From assembly GCF_001612845.1 (NCBI RefSeq), contig NZ_BDBF01000036.1, positions 1-64,000 on the forward strand: 64,000 nucleotides of DNA, written 5' to 3'. The translations under genes and the position numbers were made by a program. This DNA comes from Nocardia elegans NBRC 108235 (GTDB taxonomy: Bacteria > Actinomycetota > Actinomycetes > Mycobacteriales > Mycobacteriaceae). The notes beneath the pieces were generated by a model. It did not search any database and was not told the origin of the DNA. It saw nothing but the letters and a program-made list of their open reading frames with translations. Positions 33,445-41,590 of this stretch are shown in pieces. How positions within the stretch are numbered: the first letter of the stretch is position 1; each line of letters opens with the position of its first letter.

Positions 33445-34383
33445 ATGGCGGTGTCGCTGGAATCATGGAACGACGGTGAAACCACTTCGGCCATCGTCGA
33501 TTTCGTCGCTCGCGTCACCGATCGGGACGGGCCCGACTATGTCGAACCGTCCGCGCGGATAGCGGTATTCGACAACGACGGCACCCTGTGGTGTGAGAAG
33601 CCGATGCCGATTCAGCTCGACTTCACCATCCGGCGACTGGCCGAAATGGCCGAGCAGGAACCGCAATTGCGCACGCAACAGCCGTGGCGCGCGGCCTACG
33701 AGCAGGACCTGCAGTGGCTCGGCGCGGCGATGGTCAAGCACTACCACGGTGACGACGCCGATCTGAAATTGTTGATGGGCGCGGTAACTCGCGCGTTCGG
33801 TGAGATCAGCGTCGAGGATTACGACGCGCGGGTGGCGGCATTCTTCTCCCGTGCCGACCACCCGACCCTCGGCCGCCCGTATCACGGCTGCGGTTTCGCT
33901 CCGATGGTCGAACTGCTGTGGTATTTGCGCGACAGCGAATTCACCACCTACATCGCCTCCGGTGGTGATCGGGATTTCATGCGCCCGGTCGCGGGGGATC
34001 TCTACGGGGTGCCGCCGGAGCGGGTGATCGGCAGTGCGCTCGGGTTGACCTATCGGGAACGGGAAGGCCGCAGCGACCTGCTCTACAAATCCGCGATGGA
34101 TTTCTTCGACGACGGGCCGGAGAAACCGGTTCGAATCTGGAGCCGGATCGGCCGCCGTCCCATCCTGTCGGTCGGCAATTCCAACGGCGATCTGCCCATG
34201 CTGTCGTTCTCCGAACTCGCGGGCGCGCCGTCGTTGCGCATGCTGATCCTGCACGACGACGCGGACCGGGAATTCGACTACGTCGCCGGCGCCGAGGATG
34301 CGCTCGAGCACGCGCGTCGCAACGACTGGACGGTGGTCAGCATGAAAAATGACTGGGCGCAGATCTTCACACCCGATTCGTAG
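33445..34383 (+). CDS. HAD family hydrolase (phosphatase)
   Basis: The 312-residue HAD phosphatase has motif I D43-N-D45-G-T47 in IAVFDNDGTLWCEKP, motif II TYIASGGDRDFM, and motif III/IV LSVGNSNGDLPMLSFSE. This resembles the phosphoserine-phosphatase-like group. It starts two bases after the sulfatase stop and runs toward the formylglycine enzyme 9 bases on, so it belongs to the sulfatase operon. Its role there, perhaps dephosphorylating a product or phospho-sulfate, is unknown. The longer open frame upstream overlaps the sulfatase and is rejected. Confidence 0.88.
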   Translation: MAVSLESWNDGETTSAIVDFVARVTDRDGPDYVEPSARIAVFDNDGTLWCEKPMPIQLDFTIRRLAEMAEQEPQLRTQQPWRAAYEQDLQWLGAAMVKHYHGDDADLKLLMGAVTRAFGEISVEDYDARVAAFFSRADHPTLGRPYHGCGFAPMVELLWYLRDSEFTTYIASGGDRDFMRPVAGDLYGVPPERVIGSALGLTYREREGRSDLLYKSAMDFFDDGPEKPVRIWSRIGRRPILSVGNSNGDLPMLSFSELAGAPSLRMLILHDDADREFDYVAGAEDALEHARRNDWTVVSMKNDWAQIFTPDS

Positions 34384-34392
34384 GAACGGCCC

Positions 34393-35319
34393 GTGAACAT
34401 TTCGATCGCCACCGACGTGCGGCAGATACCCGCACAGACCTTCGCTATGGGTTCGGACCGCCACTATCCGGAGGAACGGCCCGCCCATCGAGTGGCCGTG
34501 GACGCCTTCGCCATCGAAACTCGGCAGGTCACCAACACCCAGTACGAACGGTTCGTCGCCGACACCGGGTACCGCACCGTCGCCGAACGCCCGCTCGATC
34601 CCGCCGACTTTCCGGGAGCACCGGTCGAGAATCTGCAACCCGGCTCGATGGTGTTCACCCGGACCGCCGGCCCGGTCGACCTGCGGCATCTGAACCTGTG
34701 GTGGCGCTGGACGCCCGGCGCCTCGTGGCGGCATCCCGAGGGGCCCGGGTCGTCGATCGCCGACCGGCCCGATCATCCGGTGGTGCATATCGCGTACGAG
34801 GACGCCGCCGCCTACGCGACATGGATGGGCCGGGCGCTGCCGACCGAGGCGCAGTGGGAGGCCGCGGCCCGCGGCGGTGTGGAGGGCGCCGAATTCACCT
34901 GGGGCGAGGAGGGGGAATCCGGAGACCGACGCCTCGCGAACTACTGGCACGGCGACTTCCCGTGGCGTCCCGACCGCGGTTACGGACACACGGCTGCCGT
35001 CGGTTCCTATCCGCCCAACGACTACGGCCTGTTCGACATGGCCGGCAACGTGTGGGAATGGACCGGCGACTGGTACGCCGAGCGCCATCCGGGCGGCGGC
35101 GGATGCTGCGTCCCGCGTAATCCGCGCGGTGGGGATCAGGAGCGGAGTTTCGACCCGCGCCAGCCGCAGTTCCGGGTGCCGCGCAAGGTGATCAAGGGCG
35201 GTTCGTTTCTCTGCGCCGACAGCTACTGCCGCCGGTACCGGCCCGCCGCGCGTCGCCCGCAGATGATCGACACCGGGATGAGTCATATCGGCTTCCGGTG
35301 CGTGGCCGGCCCTGGCTGA
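34393..35319 (+). CDS. Formylglycine-generating enzyme (sulfatase-modifying factor)
   Basis: The 308-residue FGE-fold protein oxidises the active-site Cys of sulfatases to formylglycine with oxygen and copper. The two copper-binding Cys are visible as C274 and C279 in GGSFLCADSYCRRYRPAAR, aligned with Cys272/Cys277 of the S. coelicolor enzyme as I recall it. Other marks are VTNTQYERFVADTGY, LPTEAQWEAAARGG, GLFDMAGNVWEWTGDWY and GFRCV. GTG start 9 bases after the HAD gene. The adjacent CTAGR sulfatase is the obvious client. Confidence 0.93.
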   Translation: MNISIATDVRQIPAQTFAMGSDRHYPEERPAHRVAVDAFAIETRQVTNTQYERFVADTGYRTVAERPLDPADFPGAPVENLQPGSMVFTRTAGPVDLRHLNLWWRWTPGASWRHPEGPGSSIADRPDHPVVHIAYEDAAAYATWMGRALPTEAQWEAAARGGVEGAEFTWGEEGESGDRRLANYWHGDFPWRPDRGYGHTAAVGSYPPNDYGLFDMAGNVWEWTGDWYAERHPGGGGCCVPRNPRGGDQERSFDPRQPQFRVPRKVIKGGSFLCADSYCRRYRPAARRPQMIDTGMSHIGFRCVAGPG

Positions 35320-35331
35320 GCGGGGATTACC

Positions 35332-35946
35332 GTGGACACCGTGCGCATCGAGACAGCTGCGGGGGACGCCGAGGTGGAGATCGACCGGGAGGCCGGCGAT
35401 CGGTTTCTGCTGCTGCTCACCCACGGTTCCGGCGGCGGGGTGGAGGCCGGGGATCTGCTGGCGGTCCGCGATCGCGCGGTAGCGCTGGGCGGGGTGGTCG
35501 CGCGGGTGATTCAGCCGTACCGGGTCGCCGGTCGGCGGGCGCCCGGTTCGGCGACGGTGCAGGATGCGGCGTGGTTGGAGATCGTCTCGGCCCTGCGCGA
35601 GCAGGCGCCCGGGAGACCGCTGATCCAGGGCGGGCGCAGCAACGGCGCCCGGGTCGCCTGCCGGACCGCCGTCGAAGCCGACGCCAAAGGTGTGCTGGCG
35701 CTGTCGTTTCCGCTGCATCCGCCCGGTAAGCCGGAGAAGACGCGGCGCGAGGAGCTGCTGGCGGCGTCCGCGCACACCGATGTGGTGGTGATCAACGGTG
35801 AACGCGATCCCTTCGGAATTCCGGACTCTGCCGATGCGGCCGAGGTGAAAGTGATTCCGGGCCAGCCCCATTCGTTTCGCAGTGGCTTCGATCTCATCGC
35901 CCGGACGGTGGAGCCGTGGCTGCTGCGATGGGCGGAAATGGCTTGA
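35332..35946 (+). CDS. Alpha/beta hydrolase (dienelactone-hydrolase-like)
   Basis: The 204-residue protein has a compact hydrolase fold: LLLLTHGSGGGVEAGDL oxyanion strand, nucleophile elbow GGRSNGARVACR (G-R-S-N-G), the Asp in INGERDPFGIP and His in PGQPHSFR, which together make a Ser-Asp-His triad. Proteins of this size and motif (KANL3/Tex30-like) lack assigned substrates. It starts 12 bases after the FGE gene on the same strand and likely shares its transcript. The GTG at 35332 has AGCGGGGATT upstream. Whether it works on the sulfatase's product is not known. Confidence 0.78.
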   Translation: MDTVRIETAAGDAEVEIDREAGDRFLLLLTHGSGGGVEAGDLLAVRDRAVALGGVVARVIQPYRVAGRRAPGSATVQDAAWLEIVSALREQAPGRPLIQGGRSNGARVACRTAVEADAKGVLALSFPLHPPGKPEKTRREELLAASAHTDVVVINGERDPFGIPDSADAAEVKVIPGQPHSFRSGFDLIARTVEPWLLRWAEMA

Positions 35947-36069
35947 TCGGTGCGAAAAGGCCTGTGGATCATCGAATCTCAGGTTCCATCTCCGGGAATA
36001 CCCCGATGCCGGGCCGCCGTGGCGGAGGTAATTTCGGCTGTGGTCGGGATTTCGAGAGGAGACAGATCC

Positions 36070-36471
36070 ATGATCGCAGGCCCGATTCGCGCCGCTCGTC
36101 GTCCCGCGGCCGGTGTCGCACTGGCTGTCCTCGCAGCGGCCGGTATCGCCGTCGCCGGAGCGGGTGCCGCAGCGGCGAGCGTTCCGTGTGGCGCCGCCCC
36201 GCCGTGCAGCGCCGACGGCTTCGGCTCCGACGGGTTCAACGCCCAGGGTGTCGACCGATTCGGGCGCGACCGCTCGGGCTTCGACCCGTCCGGATACGAC
36301 CGGTTCGGCCGTGACCGCTCGGGCTTCGACCGTTCCGGATACGACTCGCTCGGTTACGACCGCTTCGGCCGCGACCGCTTCGGCCGTGACCGATTCGGTG
36401 ACGATCGGGCGGATCCGCCCGCACACTCCCACGGACCGGCGCCGCTACCCACCGGCAGCGCCGGACTGTGA
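36070..36471 (+). CDS. Secreted protein with xxGxD pentad repeats
   Basis: The 133-residue protein starts MIAGPIRAARRPAAG, then has a signal helix (VALAVLAAAGIAVAGAGAAAA) and a small CGAAPPC motif. Residues 63-112 (bases 36256-36405) are ten uninterrupted five-residue units of the form xxGxD: RFGRD, RSGFD, PSGYD and variants, preceded by three decayed units. A His/Pro-rich tail follows. Gly at the third and Asp at the fifth position never vary. Such aromatic/Arg/Asp low-complexity repeats could bind calcium or wall polymers or phase separate. No family is recognised. ATG at 36070 has GAGGAGA upstream; an earlier frame start is rejected. Confidence 0.7.
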   Translation: MIAGPIRAARRPAAGVALAVLAAAGIAVAGAGAAAASVPCGAAPPCSADGFGSDGFNAQGVDRFGRDRSGFDPSGYDRFGRDRSGFDRSGYDSLGYDRFGRDRFGRDRFGDDRADPPAHSHGPAPLPTGSAGL

Positions 36472-36477
36472 GGCGTC

Positions 36478-36506
36478 GCCACCCCGGATCACGCGTCCGG
36501 GGTGGC
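36478..36506. terminator. Bidirectional terminator hairpin
   Basis: GCCACCCCGGA (36478-36488) pairs perfectly with TCCGGGGTGGC (36496-36506) across 7 bases, between and partly inside the convergent repeat-protein and methyltransferase genes. Confidence 0.7.
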
Positions 36507-37190
36507 CGTCGCTTGCTCCTCCGGATCGAGCACGATCGCGGTGGCCACCACGAGGGCGTCGATGGCGTCGCGTCCCTCGGTTTCGCGCAGCACCCGCTGC
36601 GCCGTGTCGATCCGAATATGTTCTGCCGCAGCGAGATCCGCCACCACGTCGTCGGGAGTGAACAGGATCGCCGGATCCTGCGGTCCGCCGTATCCGTCGG
36701 CGATATTGGTGGTGTCGTGGCCGAGGACGAGGAGGGTGCCGCCCGGACTCAGCCGCTCGGCCGCCGCGAGCAACAGGCTGCGCCGCTGGTCGGCGGGCAG
36801 ATGAATGTAGACGGCGAGAATCAGTTCGAACGGGCCGTCGATCCCCGCACCGGCCAGATCGGTGACGTCCGCGCATTCCCAGTCGATCCTGGTGCGCACC
36901 GAACGTGACAGCCGCGAGGCGACCGTGCGGCCCTTGTCGATGCCCACCTGGGAGAAGTCGACCGCTCGCACCTGCCAGCCGTGCGTGGCCAGCCAGAGCG
37001 CGTGCCGTCCCTCCCCACACGCCAGATCCAGGGCGCGCGGCAGTTCGGGGGGCGCTTCACCGGGCGCATCGGGCACCAGCCGAACGCGCCGCTCCAAACC
37101 GAAGATGTGTTCCACCACCGTCGCGTTCGGCGGTGCACCCCACACCAACTCGCTCTGCGCGTAGCGCTCGTCCCACTCGGCGGCGTCCAT
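36489..37190 (-). CDS. Class I SAM-dependent methyltransferase
   Basis: The 233-residue protein has the Rossmann motif I LDLACGEGRHALWLATHGWQVRAVDFSQVGIDKGR, then ECADVTDLAGAGIDGPFELILAVYIHLPADQRRSLLLAAAERLSPGGTLLVLGHD. The N-terminal MDAAEWDERYAQSELVWGAPPNATVVEHIF is typical of tellurite-resistance (TehB)-like or thiopurine-type methyltransferases. The substrate is not identifiable. The gene is preceded on its strand by the second DUF4185 gene, with a hairpin at 37219 between, so it is probably monocistronic. Confidence 0.85.
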   Translation of the reverse strand: MDAAEWDERYAQSELVWGAPPNATVVEHIFGLERRVRLVPDAPGEAPPELPRALDLACGEGRHALWLATHGWQVRAVDFSQVGIDKGRTVASRLSRSVRTRIDWECADVTDLAGAGIDGPFELILAVYIHLPADQRRSLLLAAAERLSPGGTLLVLGHDTTNIADGYGGPQDPAILFTPDDVVADLAAAEHIRIDTAQRVLRETEGRDAIDALVVATAIVLDPEEQATATPDA

Positions 37191-37218
37191 GGGGCGAGTC
37201 TAGCCAGCGACAGCGCGC

Positions 37219-37247
37219 CGCCCGGCCGAGTGAAACGGGGCCGGGCG
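37219..37247 (-). terminator. Terminator of the second DUF4185 gene
   Basis: CGCCCGGCC (37219-37227) pairs with GGCCGGGCG (37239-37247) around an 11-base loop, 19 bases after the DUF4185 stop. Confidence 0.6.
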
Positions 37248-37265
37248 CCGGGTATCCGAGGCGAC

Positions 37266-38372
37266 CTACAGCGTCGTGCGCATGAGAACGACGTTGTACT
37301 GACTGTGCACCGTGGTGAGGAAATACAGATCGCGCCCAGTCTGGTACGGGAAGATCGAGGGGGCGTACGCGGTGGGCAATTCACGTGTATCGATCAGCAC
37401 CTCCGGCGGACTCCACGGTCCTTCCGGGGAAGGCGCCCGGCGCATCACCACCGAATTCCACGGATCGGTGGTCAGCATGACGAATTGCCCGAGGTAGTCG
37501 TTCCACATCACCGACATCTCGCCGACCCCGCCGGTGATCGGGCGGGCGGCGTTCACATCGTTCTTACGCCACGCCCCGCCGTCCCAGTACTCGTACTCGG
37601 CGAGATTCTGGATGTCGTTCTCCCGCACGCGCGCGACGTAGGCGAAGTGATTGCGGCCCGACGGCGTGCCGTATTCGTACACCCAGCCTCCGCTCTTCAC
37701 GAAGGCGTTCATCTGGAAGTTGGCATTGCCGCCCTCGTCGGGCCGGCGGGTGAAATCGAGGTCGGCCCATGTTTCCCCGTTGTCGGCGGAGGCGGCCAGA
37801 CCCGAGAAGTTGGTGGTCCACTGGCCGACGTCGTCCCAGCTCTTCACCGACATCAGGCTCATGTACTGCACGCCGTTCACCGAGATTCCCGCGGTCGGGA
37901 TGCGGCTGATCTCGATGAACGGAATCTTGGGACTGGGGATCAGATCCCGCGCCTGGCCGAACACGTCGCGCACGGCGCTGTCGAAATAGATGCCGCCCGA
38001 AGGATCCTGGGTGTGACTGCGCACCAGGATATTGCTGCGCCACGCCCAGAAACTGCCGGCCAGCAGATTCGGCAGCCCCACCCCGGCGGTATCACCGAAG
38101 GCGGTGAGCATCTCGCCGCGGCCGTTGTCCCACATGATTCCCAGGTCGGTGCCGAGGACGTTGTAGTTCTCGGTGGCGTTCGGGCTGGCCATTCCGGTGA
38201 CCTGGAATATCGCTCGCGAACGCCCGACCAGATTCGGTAATCCGGTGGTGCCGTTGAGAACCGGAATCGGATTGATGGCATTCGGGTTGGCGGCCGCCGG
38301 CGCGGTCACGGTCAGAAGCACGGCCGAGGCGCCCGCTATCGCGGACAGCAGGACGGATACGGTCTTGGACAA
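37266..38372 (-). CDS. Secreted DUF4185 protein, paralog 2
   Basis: The 368-residue secreted protein has signal peptide MSKTVSVLLSAIAGASAVLLTVTAPAAA. The mature part matches the paralog at 28349 over most of its length: NPNAINPIPVLNG, GMASPNATENYNVLGTDLGIMWDNGRGEMLTAFGDTAG, RIPTAGISVNGVQYMSLMSVKSW, YAPSIFPYQTGRDLYFLTTVHSQYNVVLM. It differs mainly in a short insert (QARDLIPSPK region). TTG start with AAGGG six bases upstream. The two paralogs 9 kb apart indicate a family expansion. The molecular role is not known; a glycan-binding or hydrolase fold is likely. Confidence 0.85.
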   Translation of the reverse strand: MSKTVSVLLSAIAGASAVLLTVTAPAAANPNAINPIPVLNGTTGLPNLVGRSRAIFQVTGMASPNATENYNVLGTDLGIMWDNGRGEMLTAFGDTAGVGLPNLLAGSFWAWRSNILVRSHTQDPSGGIYFDSAVRDVFGQARDLIPSPKIPFIEISRIPTAGISVNGVQYMSLMSVKSWDDVGQWTTNFSGLAASADNGETWADLDFTRRPDEGGNANFQMNAFVKSGGWVYEYGTPSGRNHFAYVARVRENDIQNLAEYEYWDGGAWRKNDVNAARPITGGVGEMSVMWNDYLGQFVMLTTDPWNSVVMRRAPSPEGPWSPPEVLIDTRELPTAYAPSIFPYQTGRDLYFLTTVHSQYNVVLMRTTL

Positions 38373-38522
38373 ATGCAGCCCTTCCCGTTCTCGCCGATGC
38401 GCCCCCGTTCACCGGCTTCGCTGGCAAAGTGTGAAAATGCTAACAGCGAATCGCAGGTAAATGGGTTTCCTTCTCGCGTTTTCGGGTAACTCCCGCGTTG
38501 GCGGTGTGTTCCTTTGTCGAAT

Positions 38523-39266
38523 CTACCGACGGCCGAGCGCTTGCCGGACCAGGAGTGGTATCTGCGTCGCCCGTTCGATTCCCAGGGTGCGGCGGGTGCC
38601 CGCGTGCCAGGTGCGCTCGAACAATTGTTTGGCGGCGGCGACCGCGGGTGCCGGGCGGGCCGCGATGCGATCGGCCAATTTCTCGGCTTCGGCGCGCGGA
38701 TCCTCGCTCACCTCGGTAATCAGTCCGATTCGTGCGGCATAGGCGGCGTCGACGGGATCGGCGGTCATGGTCAGCAGGAGGGCCTTGTCCGCGCCGATCA
38801 GGCGCGACAGTGTGACCGCGCCCGACATATCCGGAACGAGGCCGTGCGCGACTTCCATCACGGCGAAATCGGAATCCGGTGTGGCGAAACGGAAATCGGC
38901 GGCCAGGGCCAATTGCAATCCGCCGCCGAAACAATGGCCGTGCACCGCCGCGATCACCGGCTGCGGCAGCCGCCGCCACGCCCAGCACGCCTCCTGAAAA
39001 GCATTGGTGCCCAGCCACGGCAGGGGCAGGAAATTGCGCACGATACTCAGCGGGTCGCCGGTTGCCTTCGCGATATCGAGACCACTGGAGAAACTGGGCC
39101 CGTTGCCGGCGAGGATCACGGCGCGAATCTCGTCGCGCTTTCCGATCACCCGCGCCACCCGGACGAGATCGTTCAACATGTCGATGGTGAGCCCGTTGTG
39201 TTTGTCGGGCCGGTCGAGTTCGACGTAGGCACGATCACCGTCGAAGGTCAGGGATACGTCGCTCAT
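38523..39266 (-). CDS. Enoyl-CoA hydratase/isomerase (crotonase family)
   Basis: The 247-residue crotonase has the oxyanion-hole segments VILAGNGPSFSSGLDIAKATG and VIAAVHGHCFGGGLQLALAADFRFATPDSDFAVMEVAHGLVPDMSG. The Glu of AVMEVAHGL is in place; the second catalytic Glu position is occupied by the P-DMSG loop Asp, so it may be a hydratase or isomerase. It follows the alpha/beta hydrolase gene by 36 bases on the same strand, so the two are probably an operon. Substrate unknown. Confidence 0.87.
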   Translation of the reverse strand: MSDVSLTFDGDRAYVELDRPDKHNGLTIDMLNDLVRVARVIGKRDEIRAVILAGNGPSFSSGLDIAKATGDPLSIVRNFLPLPWLGTNAFQEACWAWRRLPQPVIAAVHGHCFGGGLQLALAADFRFATPDSDFAVMEVAHGLVPDMSGAVTLSRLIGADKALLLTMTADPVDAAYAARIGLITEVSEDPRAEAEKLADRIAARPAPAVAAAKQLFERTWHAGTRRTLGIERATQIPLLVRQALGRR

Positions 39267-39302
39267 CGCTCACTCCGTGCTGATCGGGGTCGGCGCCCGC
39301 GG

Positions 39303-40088
39303 TTACCCGCCGGTAGGCACCTGCTCGAGGATTATCTTCGCGCAACCGACCGGGTCGTCGTAGAACGGGGTATGGCCGCTGCCCGCCAGGGTGATGTGCC
39401 GGGCCTGGGGAAGCCATTGCCGCGCCCGCCGGCTCTGGGTCCGATAGGTGAGCAGAATGTCGCGGTTGCCCCAGGCGATCGTGACCGGGATGCGAGCCAG
39501 GCGGCCACCGTCGCGCAGCCGCGCCTGGTCGAAAGAGGCCAGGGCCGAACGGAATCCGGGGGCATCGAGGACGCCGTCCACGGTCTCGACCGCGGTCCGG
39601 GTGTCCAGCGCCCACGGCCGGCCGAAGACGATGCTCAGGAAGGCGGTCCGCCCGGCCGGTGTGCCGAGGATGGCGGGCAGTTGTGCGCGCAGTCCCCGGC
39701 CCAGGGTGGCCGCGCGGCCCAGCGCCTGCTGACACCAGATGCGCCCGGCATCGGACCAGAAGCCGATCGGTGAATACGCGGTCACCGAACTCGCCACACC
39801 GCGCGCGCCGAGGTTCAGCGCGATCAGACCGCCCATCGAATTGCCGGCGAGGTGGGGTCGTTCCAGGCCCTGTTCGGTGAGGAACGCGTGCAGCGCGTCG
39901 GTGAGGGTGTCCACCGTGGTGTGCGGTAGCGGGTCGGACCCGCCGAAACCGGGAAGGTCGACCGCGATCACGTCGAAGTGGGCCGCCAGCGTGTCGATGA
40001 CCGGTTCCCACACCTGCCAGCGACTGCCGACGCCGTGGATCAGGACCAGCGGTTCACCGGTGCCGACCCGGTGATGGTTCAACATCAT
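39303..40088 (-). CDS. Alpha/beta hydrolase (MhpC-like)
   Basis: The 261-residue hydrolase: HGVGSRWQVWEPVIDTL oxyanion region, nucleophile in LAGNSMGGLIALNLGARG (G-N-S-M-G), Asp in the VTIAWGNRDILL strand, and His in LAGSGHTPFYDDP near the end. This is the layout of lactone and C-C bond hydrolases (MhpC/BphD-like). ATG at 40088, with GGGAG seven bases upstream; a second ATG follows immediately. The enoyl-CoA hydratase gene follows on the same strand. A palindrome at 40149-40163 lies 60 bases upstream. Confidence 0.85.
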   Translation of the reverse strand: MMLNHHRVGTGEPLVLIHGVGSRWQVWEPVIDTLAAHFDVIAVDLPGFGGSDPLPHTTVDTLTDALHAFLTEQGLERPHLAGNSMGGLIALNLGARGVASSVTAYSPIGFWSDAGRIWCQQALGRAATLGRGLRAQLPAILGTPAGRTAFLSIVFGRPWALDTRTAVETVDGVLDAPGFRSALASFDQARLRDGGRLARIPVTIAWGNRDILLTYRTQSRRARQWLPQARHITLAGSGHTPFYDDPVGCAKIILEQVPTGG

Positions 40089-40148
40089 TTCGAAACTCCC
40101 GCACCGAGACTCGGACGCCGACGAGGAACGGGGACACCCTAGCAATCA

Positions 40149-40163
40149 TTGGCGTTACGCCAA
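40149..40163. promoter_or_regulatory. Palindrome upstream of the hydrolase-hydratase pair
   Basis: TTGGCGTTACGCCAA is a perfect 6-3-6 inverted repeat located 61 bases before the hydrolase start and about 180 bases before the lipoprotein gene. It resembles operators of TetR-family repressors. No adjacent regulator gene was found. Confidence 0.5.
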
Positions 40164-40339
40164 CAGAGGTCGCCGTAATCGCGGCCGAAGGATCGGTGAG
40201 CGGCGCCCTTGTGAACGCTCCGTGTTCGCAGGACTCGGACTGTTGTCCGGCCGCGTGATGCGGCAGTATCACCTGCGCGGTTCGTGTTCGGTTCCACCGG
40301 AACGCGCCATAGCTGATACGCCTGAGAATTGAGGAACAG

Positions 40340-40672
40340 TTGAGGATTTCGCTGATCGCCGCCGTCTGCATCGCCCTGCCGCTTCTGGGTGCGTGCGGTT
40401 CCGACAAGGATTCGGAGCCGACCATCACCCAGGCCGACCTGTCGAAATCTCTGCAGTCCAGCGGCCTCAAGGATGCGAAACTCGCCGATTGCGCCGCCAA
40501 ACTCTATGTGGACGAAGGCATTTCGCAGGACGGCCTGCGGAAGATGACCAAGCCCGGCAGCAATGCCCAGGTGACCGACGGCTCGATGGGTGGCCTGAGC
40601 AAGGAGGACTCCGACAAGGCGCGTGCGGCGACCCAGAAGATCGCCACGACCTGCGTCGCAGCGCCGCAGTAG
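40340..40672 (+). CDS. Small secreted lipoprotein
   Basis: A 110-residue lipoprotein: signal peptide MRISLIAAVCIALPLLGAC with lipobox LGAC, then an acidic, helical mature part (ITQADLSKSLQSSGLKDAKLADCAAKLYVDEGISQDGLRKMTK) ending in a Cys-containing helix (IATTCVAAPQ). Two cysteines in the mature part could form a disulfide. TTG start with GAGGAACAG upstream. Function unknown; small lipoproteins with a similar two-Cys helical body are common in Nocardia. Confidence 0.75.
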   Translation: MRISLIAAVCIALPLLGACGSDKDSEPTITQADLSKSLQSSGLKDAKLADCAAKLYVDEGISQDGLRKMTKPGSNAQVTDGSMGGLSKEDSDKARAATQKIATTCVAAPQ

Positions 40673-40747
40673 ATCCACGGCACGATCACCGAGCGCTCGA
40701 CCGGGTCGCAGGCCCCCACCGCGGCCGGACCGATCTACCGTGGGGAT

Positions 40748-41527
40748 ATGGCTACAGCGGAGTACCAGCACCTGCTCGTCGAGCGCAACGGTGAGACCGT
40801 TCGGATCACCATGAACAGGCCGGACCGGCGCAATGCGCTCTCGGCCGATCATCTCGGGGAGCTGCTGTCCGCGTTTCGCTGGGCGGGCGGCAGCGATGCG
40901 AGCGGGATCGTTCTGGCCGCGAACGGTCCCGTCTTCTCCGCCGGGCACGATTTCGCCGATGTCGCCGCCCGTGACCTGCTCGCCGTGCGCGATCTGCTGA
41001 CCTTGTGCACCGAGGTCATGTCGACCATCGAATCCGTGCCCCAGGTCGTTGTCGCGCGCGTTCATGGCCTGGCCACGGCAGCCGGATGCCAGCTGGTCGC
41101 CTCCTGCGATCTGGCCGTCGCCGCCGAATCGGCCGGCTTCGCCCTCCCGGGCGGCAAGGGCGGCTGGTTCTGCCACACTCCGGCCGTTCCCGTGGCGAGG
41201 GCGATCGGCCGCAAACGCCTGATGGAACTCGCCCTCACCGGCGACCCGATCGATGCACACACCGCCGCCGACTGGGGGCTGATCAACCGAGCCGTCCCCG
41301 ACGCCGATCTCGACCGGGCGGTCGCCGAGCTGCTCAACAGGGCGACCCGGGGCAGCCGGGCCAGCAAGGCGCTGGGCAAGCGCACACTGTACGCCCAGCT
41401 GGACCGCCCGGAGGACGACGCCTACGCGGTCGCGCTCGAGGTCATGGCCGCCGCATCCCAGCTGCCGGGCGCCCGCGAGGGTATGGATGCATTTCTGAAC
41501 AAGCGCACGCCGATCTGGCCGGACTAG
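40748..41527 (+). CDS. Enoyl-CoA hydratase (crotonase family)
   Basis: The 259-residue crotonase has MNRPDRRNALS, the oxyanion-hole block IVLAANGPVFSAGHDFADVAARD, VVVARVHGLATAAGCQLVASCDLAVAAESAGFALPGGKGGWFCHTP, and a typical C-terminal AKALGKRTLYAQL helix. The usual Glu residues of hydratases are not obvious: the segment reads FALPGGKGGWF where a typical hydratase has FxxPEVxxG, so a different reaction is possible. Similar Gly-Lys-Gly variants are annotated as enoyl-CoA hydratase in actinobacteria. It lies 75 bases after the lipoprotein gene and is convergent with the HesB-like gene. Confidence 0.86.
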   Translation: MATAEYQHLLVERNGETVRITMNRPDRRNALSADHLGELLSAFRWAGGSDASGIVLAANGPVFSAGHDFADVAARDLLAVRDLLTLCTEVMSTIESVPQVVVARVHGLATAAGCQLVASCDLAVAAESAGFALPGGKGGWFCHTPAVPVARAIGRKRLMELALTGDPIDAHTAADWGLINRAVPDADLDRAVAELLNRATRGSRASKALGKRTLYAQLDRPEDDAYAVALEVMAAASQLPGAREGMDAFLNKRTPIWPD

Positions 41528-41555
41528 CTCGGTCCGGCAGTCGGCGGGGGAGGGT

Positions 41556-41584
41556 GCCGATTCGGCCGCGGAAGCCGAATCGGC
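41556..41584. terminator. Bidirectional terminator hairpin
   Basis: GCCGATTCGGC (41556-41566) pairs perfectly with GCCGAATCGGC (41574-41584) around CGCGGAA, in the 63-base gap between convergent genes. Confidence 0.75.
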
Positions 41585-41590
41585 GTCGGC

